A stretch of 64,000 nucleotides of DNA. Origin: an uncultured cyanobacterium. Its GTDB lineage: Bacteria > Cyanobacteriota > Cyanobacteriia > PCC-6307 > Cyanobiaceae. This document shows positions 43,146 through 52,678 of this stretch, piece after piece (the first letter of the stretch is position 1; every line of letters begins with the position of its first letter). Both the position numbers and the translations under genes were made by a program. The notes beneath the pieces were generated by a model. The model worked only from the letters and a program-made list of their open reading frames with translations, was not told the DNA's origin and did not search any database. Location of the stretch: positions 124,001-188,000 of the forward strand of contig CAIOGZ010000018.1 of NCBI GenBank assembly GCA_903858015.1. The letters are read 5' to 3'.

Positions 43146-43964
43146 GTGAGCAGTTTCCTGGCAGCAGCCCTGCAACTCACCAGCAGTTCCGATCCCGATG
43201 CCAACCTCGCCGCCGCTGAGGAGCAGATCGAACTAGCCGCCCGTCGCGGGGCCGAATTGGTGGGCCTGCCCGAGAACTTCGCCTTCATGGGCGATGACCA
43301 GAAGCGTCTGGAGCTAGCCCCTGCCCTGGCCGAACGCTGCGGCCGCTTCCTGGTCACCATGGCGCGCCGTTATCAGGTGACCCTGCTCGGCGGCGGTTTC
43401 CCCGTGCCGGCGGGCGAGAACCTCACCTTCAACCGCTGCGAGCTGGTGGGCACCGAGGGCCAATTGTTGGCCCGCTACGACAAGATCCACCTGTTTGATG
43501 TCGACATCCCCGATGGCATCACCTACCGCGAGTCGGCCACGGTGCAGCCGGGCCAGCAACTGCCGCCGATGGTGGAGGTGCCGGGGCTCTGCAAGATCGG
43601 CCTCTCGATCTGCTACGACGTGCGCTTTCCCGAGCTCTACCGCCACCTGGCCAGCGCCGGTGCCCAGTTGTTGATGGTGCCGGCCGCCTTCACCGCCTAC
43701 ACCGGCAAGGACCACTGGCAGGTGTTGCTTCAAGCCCGGGCGATCGAAAACACCGCCTACGTGGTGGCTCCCGCCCAAACCGGCATCCACTACGGCCGCC
43801 GCCAAACCCATGGCCATGCCCTGGTGATCGATCCCTGGGGCACGGTGCTCTCCGATGCCGGCCAGGAGCCGGGACTGGCGATGGCCCCGGTCGATAGCCG
43901 CCACAGCGAAAGGGTGCGGGCCCAGATGCCGAGCCTGCAGCACCGGCACCCAACCTTGTTCTGA
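43146..43964 (+). CDS. Carbon-nitrogen hydrolase (Nit/omega-amidase type)
   Basis: The GTG start at 43146 gives 272 residues. The nitrilase-superfamily triad is seen: Glu in LVGLPENFAFMG, Lys in ARYDKIHLFDVD and Cys in IGLSICYDVRFPELYRHL. The closing GHALVIDPWGTVLSDAGQEPGLAMAPVD is typical. It resembles Nit1/Nit2 deaminated-glutathione amidases or omega-amidases. It sits between comB and the amidase gene, all rightward. Confidence 0.9.
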   Translation: MSSFLAAALQLTSSSDPDANLAAAEEQIELAARRGAELVGLPENFAFMGDDQKRLELAPALAERCGRFLVTMARRYQVTLLGGGFPVPAGENLTFNRCELVGTEGQLLARYDKIHLFDVDIPDGITYRESATVQPGQQLPPMVEVPGLCKIGLSICYDVRFPELYRHLASAGAQLLMVPAAFTAYTGKDHWQVLLQARAIENTAYVVAPAQTGIHYGRRQTHGHALVIDPWGTVLSDAGQEPGLAMAPVDSRHSERVRAQMPSLQHRHPTLF

Positions 43965-43981
43965 GCCCTCTGAGCCGCCCG

Positions 43982-45118
43982 ATGCGGATTCGGCCCGCTT
44001 GCCCAGCCGCCCAGCTGCGGGTTTCGCTGCTGGCTGGCGCGGTCGCCGCCCTGGGCGGCCTGGTTGCCCTGCCCGCCTCGGCGGCGAGCAGTCTCTCGGC
44101 TTGGCGCCTCAGCCGCGAGGGGGTGTTGGAGCTGCGCACCAGCCCGGGCATCACCGTGCAGGCCTTTTTCGAAGCAGGCAGCGCTGGCCGTGGTCCGCGG
44201 ATCTGGCTGGATCTGCCGGGGGCGCCCAGTCGGGCCCGGCAGGTCTGGCTGGGCTACAACCTGCGGGAGGTGCGGATTGGCAAGCCGGATGGGTTCACCA
44301 CCCGCCTGGTCCTCGAGTTCATGCCCGGCACCGTGCTCAATCCTGGCCAACTGAAGCTGGTGGGCACAGCGCCGGACCGCTGGCGGATGGATCTTCCGGC
44401 CACGGCCACCCGCCTCGGTGCCGCATTCGGGGAGGGGGAATTCGCCCCAACCCCCGTGCCCCCCCCCTTGGGTTCGCCCCTGGCCCGCTCCCGTCCGGCC
44501 TTTGCGGGCTGGTGGCGGCGCCCCCGGCCTGCCCCCAGCGGCGAAGGATTGCCCCTGGTGCCCCGGGGCCGCTACCGGGTGGTGATCGACCCTGGCCATG
44601 GCGGCCCCGATCCTGGTGCCGTCGGTATCGAGGGCCTACGCGAAACCGATGTGGTGCTCGATGTGGCGATCGCAGTGGCGCAGCTGCTCCAATCCCGTGG
44701 TGTGCAGGTCTTGCTGACCCGCACAACTGAGGTGGATGTGGACCTGCCGCCCCGGGTGGCCCTGGCCAATGACAGCGGCGCGGATCTGTTCGTGAGCCTG
44801 CATGCCAATGCCCTGAGCCTCGATCGCCCGGATGTGAATGGCATCGAAACGTTCTTCTACGAAGGCGGGCGGTCTTTAAAACTGGCCCGCCTGGTGCAGG
44901 AGAAATTGCTGGCGGTCTCGGCCGGCACTCCCGACCGCGGGGCCCGGCCGGGCCGCTTCTACGTGATTCGCCGCACGGTGATGCCCTCGGTGCTGGCGGA
45001 AATGGGTTTCGTCACCGGTGAGCTCGACGCCCCGCGCCTCGCCGATGCAAGCTTTCGCAAGCGCCTAGCGGAAGCCCTGTCAAGCGCGATCCTGTCCTAT
45101 CTGCAGCAAGCCTCTTGA
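43982..45118 (+). CDS. N-acetylmuramoyl-L-alanine amidase, exported (AMIN + Amidase_3)
   Basis: This 378-residue periplasmic hydrolase separates daughter cells by cutting peptide stems from glycan. A signal peptide (LLAGAVAALGGLVALPASAA) is followed by an AMIN-type beta domain for septal targeting (LELRTSPGITVQAFFEAG...FTTRLVLEFMPGT) and a linker. The Amidase_3 catalytic domain follows: YRVVIDPGHGGPDPGAVGIEGLRETDVVLDVA with Zn-binding His and Glu, LFVSLHANAL, IETFFYEGG and PSVLAEMGFVTG. The stop overlaps the murI TTG start. Confidence 0.92.
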   Translation: MRIRPACPAAQLRVSLLAGAVAALGGLVALPASAASSLSAWRLSREGVLELRTSPGITVQAFFEAGSAGRGPRIWLDLPGAPSRARQVWLGYNLREVRIGKPDGFTTRLVLEFMPGTVLNPGQLKLVGTAPDRWRMDLPATATRLGAAFGEGEFAPTPVPPPLGSPLARSRPAFAGWWRRPRPAPSGEGLPLVPRGRYRVVIDPGHGGPDPGAVGIEGLRETDVVLDVAIAVAQLLQSRGVQVLLTRTTEVDVDLPPRVALANDSGADLFVSLHANALSLDRPDVNGIETFFYEGGRSLKLARLVQEKLLAVSAGTPDRGARPGRFYVIRRTVMPSVLAEMGFVTGELDAPRLADASFRKRLAEALSSAILSYLQQAS

Positions 45119-45939
45119 GTCTTCTTGTTGGTCTGTTCGACAGCGGCCTCGGCGGCCTCACGGTGCTGCGCCAGGTGCAGACCCTCTACCCCCAGGTCGA
45201 TTGCCTCTACCTAGGTGATACGGCTCGGGTGCCCTACGGCCAGCGCTCCCGCGAGGAGATCCGCAGCATCGCCGCCGAAGTGGTGCATTGGCTGCGGGGC
45301 CAGGGGGTAGGGGTCTTGCTGATGGCCTGCAACACCTCCAATGCCCTGGCTTTGGATGTGGCCCAAGCCGCGGCCGGCGTGCCGGTGCTGGGGCTGATCG
45401 ACAGTGTGGCCGCCGACATCAGCAGCGATCGGGTCGGGATCCTGGCCACGCCAGCCACCGCCAGCAGCGGCGCCTACCGCCGGGCGATCCAGGCCTGCCG
45501 TCCCGCCGCCCAGGTGTTGGAGGTGGGCTGTCCGGCCTTTGTACCGCTGATCGAAGCTGGCAAGCTGGAGGCACCGGAGCTGCGGCAGGCCGCCCAGGGC
45601 TACCTCGCCCCCCTGATCGCGGCCGGCGTCGACACGATCGTGCTGGGCTGCACCCACTACCCGCTGCTGGTGCCGCTGCTCACCTCCCTGCTGCCCGCCA
45701 CGGTGAGGCTGGTGGATCCGGCCGTCGCCACGGTGCTGCGCCTTGGTCCCCTGTTGGCCGAGCACGGCGGCGCCGCCGGGCTGGCGGCAGCGGCGCCGCC
45801 GCTGCCGCCCAGCGGCGATCGCACCCGCTACTGCGTGACCGGATCAGCCCAGGCCTTTGCCCTGGCCGCCACCCCCTGGTTAGGAGGGACGCCAGCGGTG
45901 CAGAGCGTCTGCCTGCAGTCGCAGGCTCGCATCCCATGA
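45115..45939 (+). CDS. murI: Glutamate racemase
   Basis: This enzyme converts L- to D-glutamate for peptidoglycan. The TTG start overlaps the amidase stop (TTGA) and the protein has 274 residues. Catalytic Cys lie in LMACNTSNALA and LGCTHYPLLV; LFDSGLGGLTVL and GDTARVPYGQRS are the N-terminal hallmarks. The coupling to a cell-wall amidase makes a wall operon. Confidence 0.94.
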   Translation: MSLLVGLFDSGLGGLTVLRQVQTLYPQVDCLYLGDTARVPYGQRSREEIRSIAAEVVHWLRGQGVGVLLMACNTSNALALDVAQAAAGVPVLGLIDSVAADISSDRVGILATPATASSGAYRRAIQACRPAAQVLEVGCPAFVPLIEAGKLEAPELRQAAQGYLAPLIAAGVDTIVLGCTHYPLLVPLLTSLLPATVRLVDPAVATVLRLGPLLAEHGGAAGLAAAAPPLPPSGDRTRYCVTGSAQAFALAATPWLGGTPAVQSVCLQSQARIP

Positions 45940-45976
45940 GTAGGGCCTTCTAGGATCGGTCCAACGCGGAGGTGCT

Positions 45977-46948
45977 GTGGCAACCGTTGCAGAGCTACTT
46001 CAGCCGGTCGAAGCCGACTTGGATGTTCTGCTGGCGGATTTGCGCGCCTTGATCGGGGCGGGGCATCCAATCCTGCAAGCGGCGGCGGAACATCTGTTTG
46101 CCGCTGGCGGCAAGCGCCTCCGTCCCGGCATCGTGTTGCTGATCTCCCGCGCCATCTCAGCCGATGGGGGCTTGAGCACCCGCCATCGCCGGCTGGCGGA
46201 GATCACCGAAATGATTCATACCGCTTCGCTCGTGCACGACGACGTTGTCGACGAAGCCGCCACCCGCCGCGGGGTGGCCACGGTGCATAGCCGCTTCAAC
46301 CACCGTGTTGCCGTCCTGGCTGGCGATTTCCTCTTTGCCCAAGCCAGCTGGCACCTCGCCAACCTCGATGACCTCGACGTGGTGAAACTGCTGTCGCGGG
46401 TGATCATGGACCTAGCCGAGGGCGAAGTGCGCCAGGGTCTGTACCGCTACGACACCGGCCAGACCTTCGAAACCTATTTGGGCAAGAGTTACTGCAAAAC
46501 CGCCTCGCTGATTGCCAACAGCTCCCGCGCCGCAGGCGTTCTCTCCGGCCTCAGCGACGACCGGCTCGACGATCTGCACCGCTTCGGCCGTCAGCTCGGA
46601 TTGGCCTTCCAGGTGGTGGATGACATCCTCGATTTCACCGGCAACGACCAACAACTCGGCAAACCCGCCGCCAGCGACCTGGCCTCCGGTTACCTCACGG
46701 CCCCCGTGCTCTATGCCCTCGAGGAACGGCCAGCCCTCGCCCGGCTGATCGAACGGGAATTCAGCCAGGAGGGTGATCTGGAGCAGGCCCTCGACCTGGT
46801 GCGTGGTTGTGAGGCGATTCCCCGCTCCCGCTGCCTCGCCGAGGGCTTCACCCGCGAAGCCCATGCCGCCCTCGACTGGCTAGTGCCCTCCGAACCCCGC
46901 AGTGCCCTGCGGGCCCTGCCGGAATTCGTGTTGAGCCGCCTCTATTAG
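45977..46948 (+). CDS. sds: Solanesyl diphosphate synthase
   Basis: This 323-residue trans-prenyltransferase makes the C45 side chain of plastoquinone. The GTG start at 45977 begins VATVAELLQPVEADLDVLLADLR. Aspartate-rich motifs are HDDVVDEA (first) and VDDILDFTG (second); GKRLRPGIVLLISRA and GKSYCKTASLIANSSRAAG are conserved. The plastoquinone role links it with the ubiD gene upstream. Confidence 0.93.
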   Translation: MATVAELLQPVEADLDVLLADLRALIGAGHPILQAAAEHLFAAGGKRLRPGIVLLISRAISADGGLSTRHRRLAEITEMIHTASLVHDDVVDEAATRRGVATVHSRFNHRVAVLAGDFLFAQASWHLANLDDLDVVKLLSRVIMDLAEGEVRQGLYRYDTGQTFETYLGKSYCKTASLIANSSRAAGVLSGLSDDRLDDLHRFGRQLGLAFQVVDDILDFTGNDQQLGKPAASDLASGYLTAPVLYALEERPALARLIEREFSQEGDLEQALDLVRGCEAIPRSRCLAEGFTREAHAALDWLVPSEPRSALRALPEFVLSRLY

Positions 46949-47013
46949 GCCCCCTCTGCTAGGCCCGCTCAGCTAGCCCCCCTCCTCAAGCCAGTTCCCT
47001 CTGCTAACTCAGC

Positions 47014-47673
47014 TCAGCCGGCGTCAAGTTGCACCTGCTGCAGCGAATCCAGCAGCATCGCGCCGGCCGGGAAGGAAGCCGAATTGGTGGCATCGCTGCG
47101 CAGCACAAACACGCGGCAGCCTGCTGCCGCCGCTGCCTGGGCCCCTGCTGGCGAATCCTCGAAAGCCCAGCAGCAGCGGGGATCCACCCCGAGCCGTTCA
47201 GCCGCGAGCAGAAACACATCGGGGGCGGGTTTACCGGCCCGCAAGCCGGGATCATCGCCGTGGACCCGGGTACCAATCAAGGCCAACCAAGGGTGGGGGG
47301 CCAGTTTGAGCTCAACGGCAGAGCGGCTACTGCTGGTGGCCAGGGCCATCGGCACGGCCAGCGCCTGGCAGCGCCGCACCAGGGTTTCGGCCCCTGGCAT
47401 CGGGGCAGCCAAGGGCAGATAGCGCTCGGCGATCGGCTGGCGCACCGCCAACAGCTCCTCCCTGCTGGAGCAGTGGCGGCCATCGGCGCGGATCCAGGCG
47501 AGCACCTGATCGGCGCAGTCGTGGCGGCGGCGGCCGCGCAGCTGCAACAACTGCCGCTCCTGCAGCTGGGTACCAAACGCTTGCGCCGCCTGGCGCCAGG
47601 CCTGGGCATGCAGCGGTTCGGTGTCGAGCAGCAGACCGTCGAGGTCGAACAGACAGGCGGCAGGGGGGGGCAT
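47014..47673 (-). CDS. HAD-family phosphatase, beta-phosphoglucomutase-like
   Basis: This 219-residue haloacid dehalogenase hydrolase has the nucleophile motif FDLDGLLLDTEPLHAQAW, a helical cap (RQAAQAFGTQLQERQLLQLRGRRRHD), motif II ALATSSSRSA, and motifs III/IV in RAGKPAPDVFLLAAERLG and WAFEDSPAGAQAAAAAGCRV. The substrate is probably a small sugar phosphate; not specified by sequence. Confidence 0.88.
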   Translation of the reverse strand: MPPPAACLFDLDGLLLDTEPLHAQAWRQAAQAFGTQLQERQLLQLRGRRRHDCADQVLAWIRADGRHCSSREELLAVRQPIAERYLPLAAPMPGAETLVRRCQALAVPMALATSSSRSAVELKLAPHPWLALIGTRVHGDDPGLRAGKPAPDVFLLAAERLGVDPRCCWAFEDSPAGAQAAAAAGCRVFVLRSDATNSASFPAGAMLLDSLQQVQLDAG

Positions 47674-47727
47674 TCGCCCAGCATGCCTGGTGATCTGGCC
47701 GGGCCCAAGGCCCCGCTGCCGCCGGCC

Positions 47728-48036
47728 TCAGTCGAGCTCCGGATAGGTTTGTTCCAGGTTGGTCTCCAGGCTGGTGAGCAACAGCACCAGGGCGGCCCGG
47801 GCATCAAGCTCGGGGCTATGCACCGCCGAGATCCACTGGTGGCAGAGCGCCTCAATCTGCTGGAGGAGGGTTTTGCCAAGTTGCAGATCAGCTAAGACCC
47901 GCTCCATCTCAGCCGCTTCGCTATCCGGAGGCAGGCCCACCACATAGCGGCGGCCATCGTCACCGCTGTAGGTGAGTTGACCAGCCGGATCGAGGCTGGG
48001 TGCGGCGTGGGGGGTGATCGGTTGCTCCTCGGCCAT
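47728..48036 (-). CDS. Conserved hypothetical protein
   Basis: The start at ATG 48036 (MAEEQPITPHAAPSLDPAGQL) gives 102 residues. It has a short beta segment (LTYSGDDGRRYVVGLPPDSE) followed by helical VLADLQLGKTLLQQIEALCHQWISAV and ALVLLLTSLETNLEQTYPELD. Neither signal nor membrane span is seen. It resembles small cyanobacterial ORFs of unknown function and lies upstream of the HAD phosphatase on the same strand. Confidence 0.6.
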   Translation of the reverse strand: MAEEQPITPHAAPSLDPAGQLTYSGDDGRRYVVGLPPDSEAAEMERVLADLQLGKTLLQQIEALCHQWISAVHSPELDARAALVLLLTSLETNLEQTYPELD

Positions 48037-48157
48037 CGCGTTGGCAGCTCGGTAACTCAACCCTCATAACCACAACGACGCCCGCTGCCAAGTAGCGATC
48101 AGCAGGGCTAATCGAAGCCGCGCTTGGACGGGGGAGCTAGCCCCTAGGCGGTGGCGC

Positions 48158-48604
48158 TCAGCGGTTGAGTTGTTGCATGCGCCAGGTCACGAAGGTGCCC
48201 ACGGGGCTCCAGAGCAGGTACGGCACCAGCAGAAGGGCGGCCCGGCCGGACAAACTCGCCACCACCACCGCCAGGGCCACCCCCCACACCCAGCCGGCAA
48301 AGCCCACCAGGGTGCCGCTGGACAGCTGGCGGCTGCGGCAGATCACCAGGGTGTAACTCTGCACGAGCAGTAACAGCCCCAGGTAGCCAACCATCGGCAG
48401 CCAGCGGCCGCCGGCATGCCAGCACAGCAGGGCAGAGGCGTAAAAACAGATGTAGATGGCAGCCCAAATCAGGGGAATCCAGCGCTCAAAGCTGAGCCAG
48501 CGGGGGCGCCGCAAGCGCAGAAACCAGGCGAAATCCTGGCGGGAGGGATTGAGCAGCAGGGCGACCAGGAGCATCACGGCGGCGATCGCCAGCCAGGCGG
48601 GCAT
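48158..48604 (-). CDS. TspO/MBR family membrane protein
   Basis: This 148-residue protein has five hydrophobic helices of the TspO (tryptophan-rich sensory/peripheral benzodiazepine receptor) family, which binds porphyrins. Typical features are WFLRLRRPRWLSFERWIPLIWAAIYICFYASAL (the PxW/W pair), QSYTLVICRSRQL and a final PYLLWSPVGTFVTWRMQQLN. Role in tetrapyrrole or stress signalling is inferred from the family. Confidence 0.82.
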   Translation of the reverse strand: MPAWLAIAAVMLLVALLLNPSRQDFAWFLRLRRPRWLSFERWIPLIWAAIYICFYASALLCWHAGGRWLPMVGYLGLLLLVQSYTLVICRSRQLSSGTLVGFAGWVWGVALAVVVASLSGRAALLLVPYLLWSPVGTFVTWRMQQLNR

Positions 48605-48812
48605 GGTGGGCTCGGCAACAATGAGTGCTCCCAGCCTGGCGCCTCACCCCCCTCCGCTGGCTGGCTGCCAGCGGCGCCCCTGCTGCCACCAGCTTGCAGC
48701 TGGCTGGATTGGCCAGGTTGCAGCTGGCTGGATTGCTTGGTCGGGCGGCGCTCCCGGGGTTTGAATGCCCTTAGCAACAACCCCTTGGCGGCCCGCCGCG
48801 CCCGTGCTTCCG

Positions 48813-50795
48813 ATGTCCCAGGCCCCCGACTCTGGCCCCACGATCGAATCGGTGCTGCAAGAGGTTCGCAGCTTCGCTCCGCCGCCGCAGCTGGCGGCCC
48901 GGGCCCGGATCGGTTCGATGGCGGCCTACCAGGAGCTGGCGGCCCAGGCCGAGGCCGATCCCGAGGGCTTCTGGGCCGATCATGCCCGCCGCGAACTGCA
49001 TTGGTTCGAGCCCTTTGACACCGTGCTCGATTGGAGCGATCCGCCCTTTGCCCGCTGGTTTGAAGGCGGCCGCACCAACCTTGCCTACAACTGCCTCGAT
49101 CGCCACCTGGCGGGTCCCCGCGCCGATAAAACCGCCCTGATCTGGGAGGGTGAGCCGGGCGACAGCCGCAGCTTCAGCTATCGCCAGCTCCATGCCGAAG
49201 TGGCCAAGGCGGCCAATGGCCTCAAGGCCCTCGGGATCGGCAAGGGAGACCTGGTGGCCCTCTACATGCCGATGCTGCCGGAGGCCGCGATCGCGATGCT
49301 GGCCTGCGCCCGCATCGGTGCACCGCATTCGGTTGTGTTCGGTGGATTTTCAGCCGAAGCCCTGCGGGACCGCCTGATCGATGGCGAAGCCAAGCTGGTG
49401 ATCACCGCCGATGGAGGCTTCCGCAAGGACAAAGCGGTGGCCCTCAAACCGGCGGTGGATGCGGCCCTGGCCGCGGGCGCCTGCCCCACGGTGGAGCATG
49501 TGCTGGTGGTGCAGCGCATCCACCAACCCACCGCCATGGCCCCGGAGCGGGACCTGTGGTGGCATGAGCTCGTCGAGAACCAGAGCGCCGATTGCCCGGC
49601 CGAGCCCATGGCCAGCGAAGACCGGCTGTTTGTGCTCTACACCTCCGGTTCCACCGGCAAGCCCAAGGGGGTGGTGCACACCACCGCCGGTTACAACCTC
49701 TGGGCCCACCTCACCTTCCAGTGGATCTTCGACATCCGTGACGACGACATCCATTGGTGCACCGCCGATGTGGGCTGGATCACCGGCCATAGCTACATCG
49801 TCTACGGACCGCTCTCAAACGGCGCCACCACGGTGATGTACGAGGGGGCGCCCAGGCCCTCCAAGCCCGGCGCCTTCTGGGAGGTGATCGAAAAGCACCG
49901 CTGCACGATTTTCTACACCGCCCCCACGGCGATTCGGGCCTTCATGAAGGGCGGCCGCAGCGTGCCAGACCAGTACGACATGGGCTCCCTGCGGATCCTG
50001 GGTACGGTGGGCGAACCGATCAATCCCGAGGCTTGGATGTGGTATCGGGAGGTGATCGGCGGCAACCGCTGCCCGGTGGTTGATACCTGGTGGCAAACGG
50101 AAACCGGCGGCGTGATGATCAGCCCCCTGCCCGGCGCCACCCCCACCAAGCCGGGATCGGCCACCCTGCCCCTTCCGGGCATCAGCGCCGACATCGTGGA
50201 CCATGACGGCAATTCCCAGGCCGCCGACCAAGGCGGATACCTGGTGATCCGCCGGCCCTGGCCCGGGATGATGCGCACGGTGCAGGGCGATCCGGAGCGC
50301 TTCCGCAAGAGCTACTGGGAGGAGATTCGCCCCGCCGATGGCAGCTGGCTCTACTTCGCCGGCGACGGCGCCCGCCGCGATGCCGATGGCTACTTCTGGG
50401 TGATGGGTCGGGTCGACGATGTGATCAATGTGTCGGGGCACCGGCTCGGCACGATGGAAATTGAAAGTGCCCTAGTGAGCCATCCGGCCGTGGCCGAAGC
50501 CGCCGTAGTGGGCCGCCCCGATGAGCTCAAAGGCGAAGCGATCGTGGCCTTCGTGAGCCTCGAAGCCGGCCGCAGCGGCGACGACGCCCTGATCAACGAG
50601 TTGAGGAACCACGTGGGCCGGGAGATCGGCCCGATCGCCCGGCCCGACCTGATCAAGTTCAGCGATGCCCTGCCCAAGACCCGCAGCGGCAAGATCATGC
50701 GCCGCATCCTGCGGGCCCTGGCGGCCGGCCAGGAGGTGAGCGGCGACACCAGCACCCTGGAAGACCGCAGTGTGCTGGATGCGCTACGCGTTTAA
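48813..50795 (+). CDS. acs: Acetyl-CoA synthetase
   Basis: This AMP-forming ligase converts acetate to acetyl-CoA. The start at ATG 48813 ([21 protein letters not shown]) is preferred over 48765; length 660. Blocks: [22 protein letters not shown]-like start, [93 protein letters not shown], and the acetylatable Lys in [12 protein letters not shown]. It ends over the convergent DUF805 gene by 12 nt. Confidence 0.95.
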   Translation: MSQAPDSGPTIESVLQEVRSFAPPPQLAARARIGSMAAYQELAAQAEADPEGFWADHARRELHWFEPFDTVLDWSDPPFARWFEGGRTNLAYNCLDRHLAGPRADKTALIWEGEPGDSRSFSYRQLHAEVAKAANGLKALGIGKGDLVALYMPMLPEAAIAMLACARIGAPHSVVFGGFSAEALRDRLIDGEAKLVITADGGFRKDKAVALKPAVDAALAAGACPTVEHVLVVQRIHQPTAMAPERDLWWHELVENQSADCPAEPMASEDRLFVLYTSGSTGKPKGVVHTTAGYNLWAHLTFQWIFDIRDDDIHWCTADVGWITGHSYIVYGPLSNGATTVMYEGAPRPSKPGAFWEVIEKHRCTIFYTAPTAIRAFMKGGRSVPDQYDMGSLRILGTVGEPINPEAWMWYREVIGGNRCPVVDTWWQTETGGVMISPLPGATPTKPGSATLPLPGISADIVDHDGNSQAADQGGYLVIRRPWPGMMRTVQGDPERFRKSYWEEIRPADGSWLYFAGDGARRDADGYFWVMGRVDDVINVSGHRLGTMEIESALVSHPAVAEAAVVGRPDELKGEAIVAFVSLEAGRSGDDALINELRNHVGREIGPIARPDLIKFSDALPKTRSGKIMRRILRALAAGQEVSGDTSTLEDRSVLDALRV

Positions 50796-51188
50796 GGCCG
50801 ATGGTTGGCTGAGTAGGCAGGCGAGCCAGCCCGCTCCAAACAGGGGGATGAGGCTGATCAAGATCCAGGCCCAATGCCTGCCGCTATCTCGGATGCGACG
50901 CACGGTAAGGGAAAGATGGGGCAGGGTTTGGGCGATCAGATAGAGGTTGGCCAATAGGGCGATGAACGGTACAAAGCTGCCGAGCAGGTTGAGCAGAAAT
51001 AGAACGATAAAGCTGGCCAGCACAAACCACCAGTAATCGCCTCGTTTGGAGCGGCCGTTGTAATCGAAGCTGCGTTGCCAGGCGGCAACGAAGGCGGTGA
51101 TCAGGGGTTCCACAGTTGCGGCAGCGAAAGGGTTTGGAGTCGTTTCAAGAGTGCCGCTCGCCAGCTTCGTGTCAATGGCAGGTTGCAC
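50784..51188 (-). CDS. DUF805 membrane protein
   Basis: This 134-residue protein has a soluble start ([35 protein letters not shown]), with the RxxYW pattern of DUF805. Hydrophobic helices [31 protein letters not shown] and [21 protein letters not shown] follow, along with the conserved [13 protein letters not shown]. Function is unknown. It converges with acs. Confidence 0.85.
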   Translation of the reverse strand: MQPAIDTKLASGTLETTPNPFAAATVEPLITAFVAAWQRSFDYNGRSKRGDYWWFVLASFIVLFLLNLLGSFVPFIALLANLYLIAQTLPHLSLTVRRIRDSGRHWAWILISLIPLFGAGWLACLLSQPSALNA

Positions 51189-51281
51189 AATGCTTGCAGT
51201 GGCCAGCTAGCCGGGTAGGGCCGTTGCCTCGATTGGCCAGCTGGCTGGGGCGGCAAGCCAAGTAGATCGGGCTGCTAGCGC

Positions 51282-52061
51282 TCAAGCCTGGTCCATGGCC
51301 CAAGCGGAGATCGTGGCAGCCAAGCGATCAAAACGGCGTTGGCGGGCCGGATCGTCGGCCCAATCGCCCAGCAAATTGCGGCGCAGGCCGGCGCTGGCTG
51401 GGGTGAGGTGGTCGCCGGGCAGCTCGATCAGTTCACTGGCGTCGTCTGGCCGCTGACGCAGGGCCTCGAGCAGGCGGGCGCTTTGGTCGAGCTGATCCCG
51501 GCGGAAGCGCACCAGCAGGTTGCGGTTCTGGAGGTAGCTGCTGCTCACCAGCTGGAGGGTTTGCTGCGGTGATGGGCTGAACTCACTGCGAAAGCCGAAC
51601 TGCTGGCCCATCTCCGCCAACAAGGGCACGGAGCGTTCGGCTGAGAAGTTGTTGAAGCTCAGGGCTACCAAGCCCAAGCAACGCCGACCCCCATCCGGGG
51701 CGAGTAAGTGGAGCTTGCAGCCGAGGCTATGGCCAAGCCGCAGCAGCCGCTCTCCGGCTGGCAATTCGAAGCCTCCCTGGGATCGGGCGCTGCCTTCGCG
51801 CTCGGCGCGGAAGGCCCGCCAGGCCTGGTTGGCCTGCTGCTGGTGATCAAAGCCGGGCACATAGGTCAAGGCCCGCACGCTCCAACCGAGGCCAGCCAGG
51901 GCTTCGAGCAGGCGGCGGTAGCTGATCTGGGGGGTGGCGGCCAGGTAGCTGCCACCGATGAATTCAAGCCGCCCGCCGGGGTTGGGGTTGGCCCCCTGCC
52001 CGGATCGGGGCGGGTCGAGGCACCAAACGGGGCCACTCTGGCGCCACACCGCTTCAGCCAC
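51282..52061 (-). CDS. DUF1350 alpha/beta-hydrolase-like protein
   Basis: The start is the GTG at 52061, which overlaps the bcp stop by 8 nt (259 residues); the longer frame to 52151 begins inside bcp and is Arg-rich. Blocks: RLEFIGGSYLAATPQISYRRLLEALAGLGWSVRALTYVPGFDHQQQANQAW, LLRLGHSLGCKLHLLAP (nucleophile elbow GHSLG) and LVALSFNNFSAERSVP. It belongs to the cyanobacteria/plastid DUF1350 family with unknown substrate. Confidence 0.85.
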   Translation of the reverse strand: MAEAVWRQSGPVWCLDPPRSGQGANPNPGGRLEFIGGSYLAATPQISYRRLLEALAGLGWSVRALTYVPGFDHQQQANQAWRAFRAEREGSARSQGGFELPAGERLLRLGHSLGCKLHLLAPDGGRRCLGLVALSFNNFSAERSVPLLAEMGQQFGFRSEFSPSPQQTLQLVSSSYLQNRNLLVRFRRDQLDQSARLLEALRQRPDDASELIELPGDHLTPASAGLRRNLLGDWADDPARQRRFDRLAATISAWAMDQA

Positions 52062-52557
52062 CTGCCGCTTCCGAACCCGGCGCTGCGCTGGCCGTGGCCG
52101 CCTGGAGGCGTTGGAGGGCGGCGATCGCCTCGCGGCGGTGGGCCGCTCCATCCAGCAGGTTGTTGAACAGGTGACGGATCACACCTTGACCGTCGATCAG
52201 GTAGGTCACCCGCCCGGGCAGCAGGCCGAGCACGCTGGGCACCCCAAAGGCCTTGCGCAGGGCATTGCCCTGATCCACCAGCAATGGGAAAGGGAGGCGG
52301 TGGCGGGCGGCGAAACGGCGGTGACTGGCGGCGTCATCGCCACTGACCCCCCATACCTGGGCGCCGAGGGCCTGGAGATCGGCGTAGCTGTCGCGGAAAG
52401 CGCAGACCTCAGCGGTGCAGCCGGGGGTGTCGTCCTTGGGGTAGAAAAACAGCACCAGCGGAGCGCCGGCCAGTTGGTCGCTGCGGTGTTCCACCCCTTC
52501 CGCATCCAAAAGGGCGATCTGGGGAGCGGGGTCACCGGCTCCAAGCGCGGGGGCCAT
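52054..52557 (-). CDS. bcp: Peroxiredoxin Bcp/PrxQ
   Basis: This enzyme reduces peroxides using thioredoxin. The start at ATG 52557 (MAPALGAGDPAPQIALLDAEG) gives 167 residues. The active site is FFYPKDDTPGCTAEVCAFRDSY, with peroxidatic Cys and the resolving Cys five residues on, as in atypical PrxQ. FGVPSVLGLLPGRVTYLIDGQGVIRH is typical. A C-terminal Ala/Gly extension (ATASAAPGSEAAGG) is unusual. The DUF1350 gene follows in coupled fashion. Confidence 0.92.
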   Translation of the reverse strand: MAPALGAGDPAPQIALLDAEGVEHRSDQLAGAPLVLFFYPKDDTPGCTAEVCAFRDSYADLQALGAQVWGVSGDDAASHRRFAARHRLPFPLLVDQGNALRKAFGVPSVLGLLPGRVTYLIDGQGVIRHLFNNLLDGAAHRREAIAALQRLQAATASAAPGSEAAGG

Positions 52558-52678
52558 GGTTGGGTTGAGGGTCCACGGCAGCCTAGGCAGGGCAGGGCCA
52601 TGATCCCTGGGGGGCAATCCCGATCGCGGCAGCCGCCCTTGCGGCATCTGGGAAGATGGGAAAAGGAATTTGAAGCCA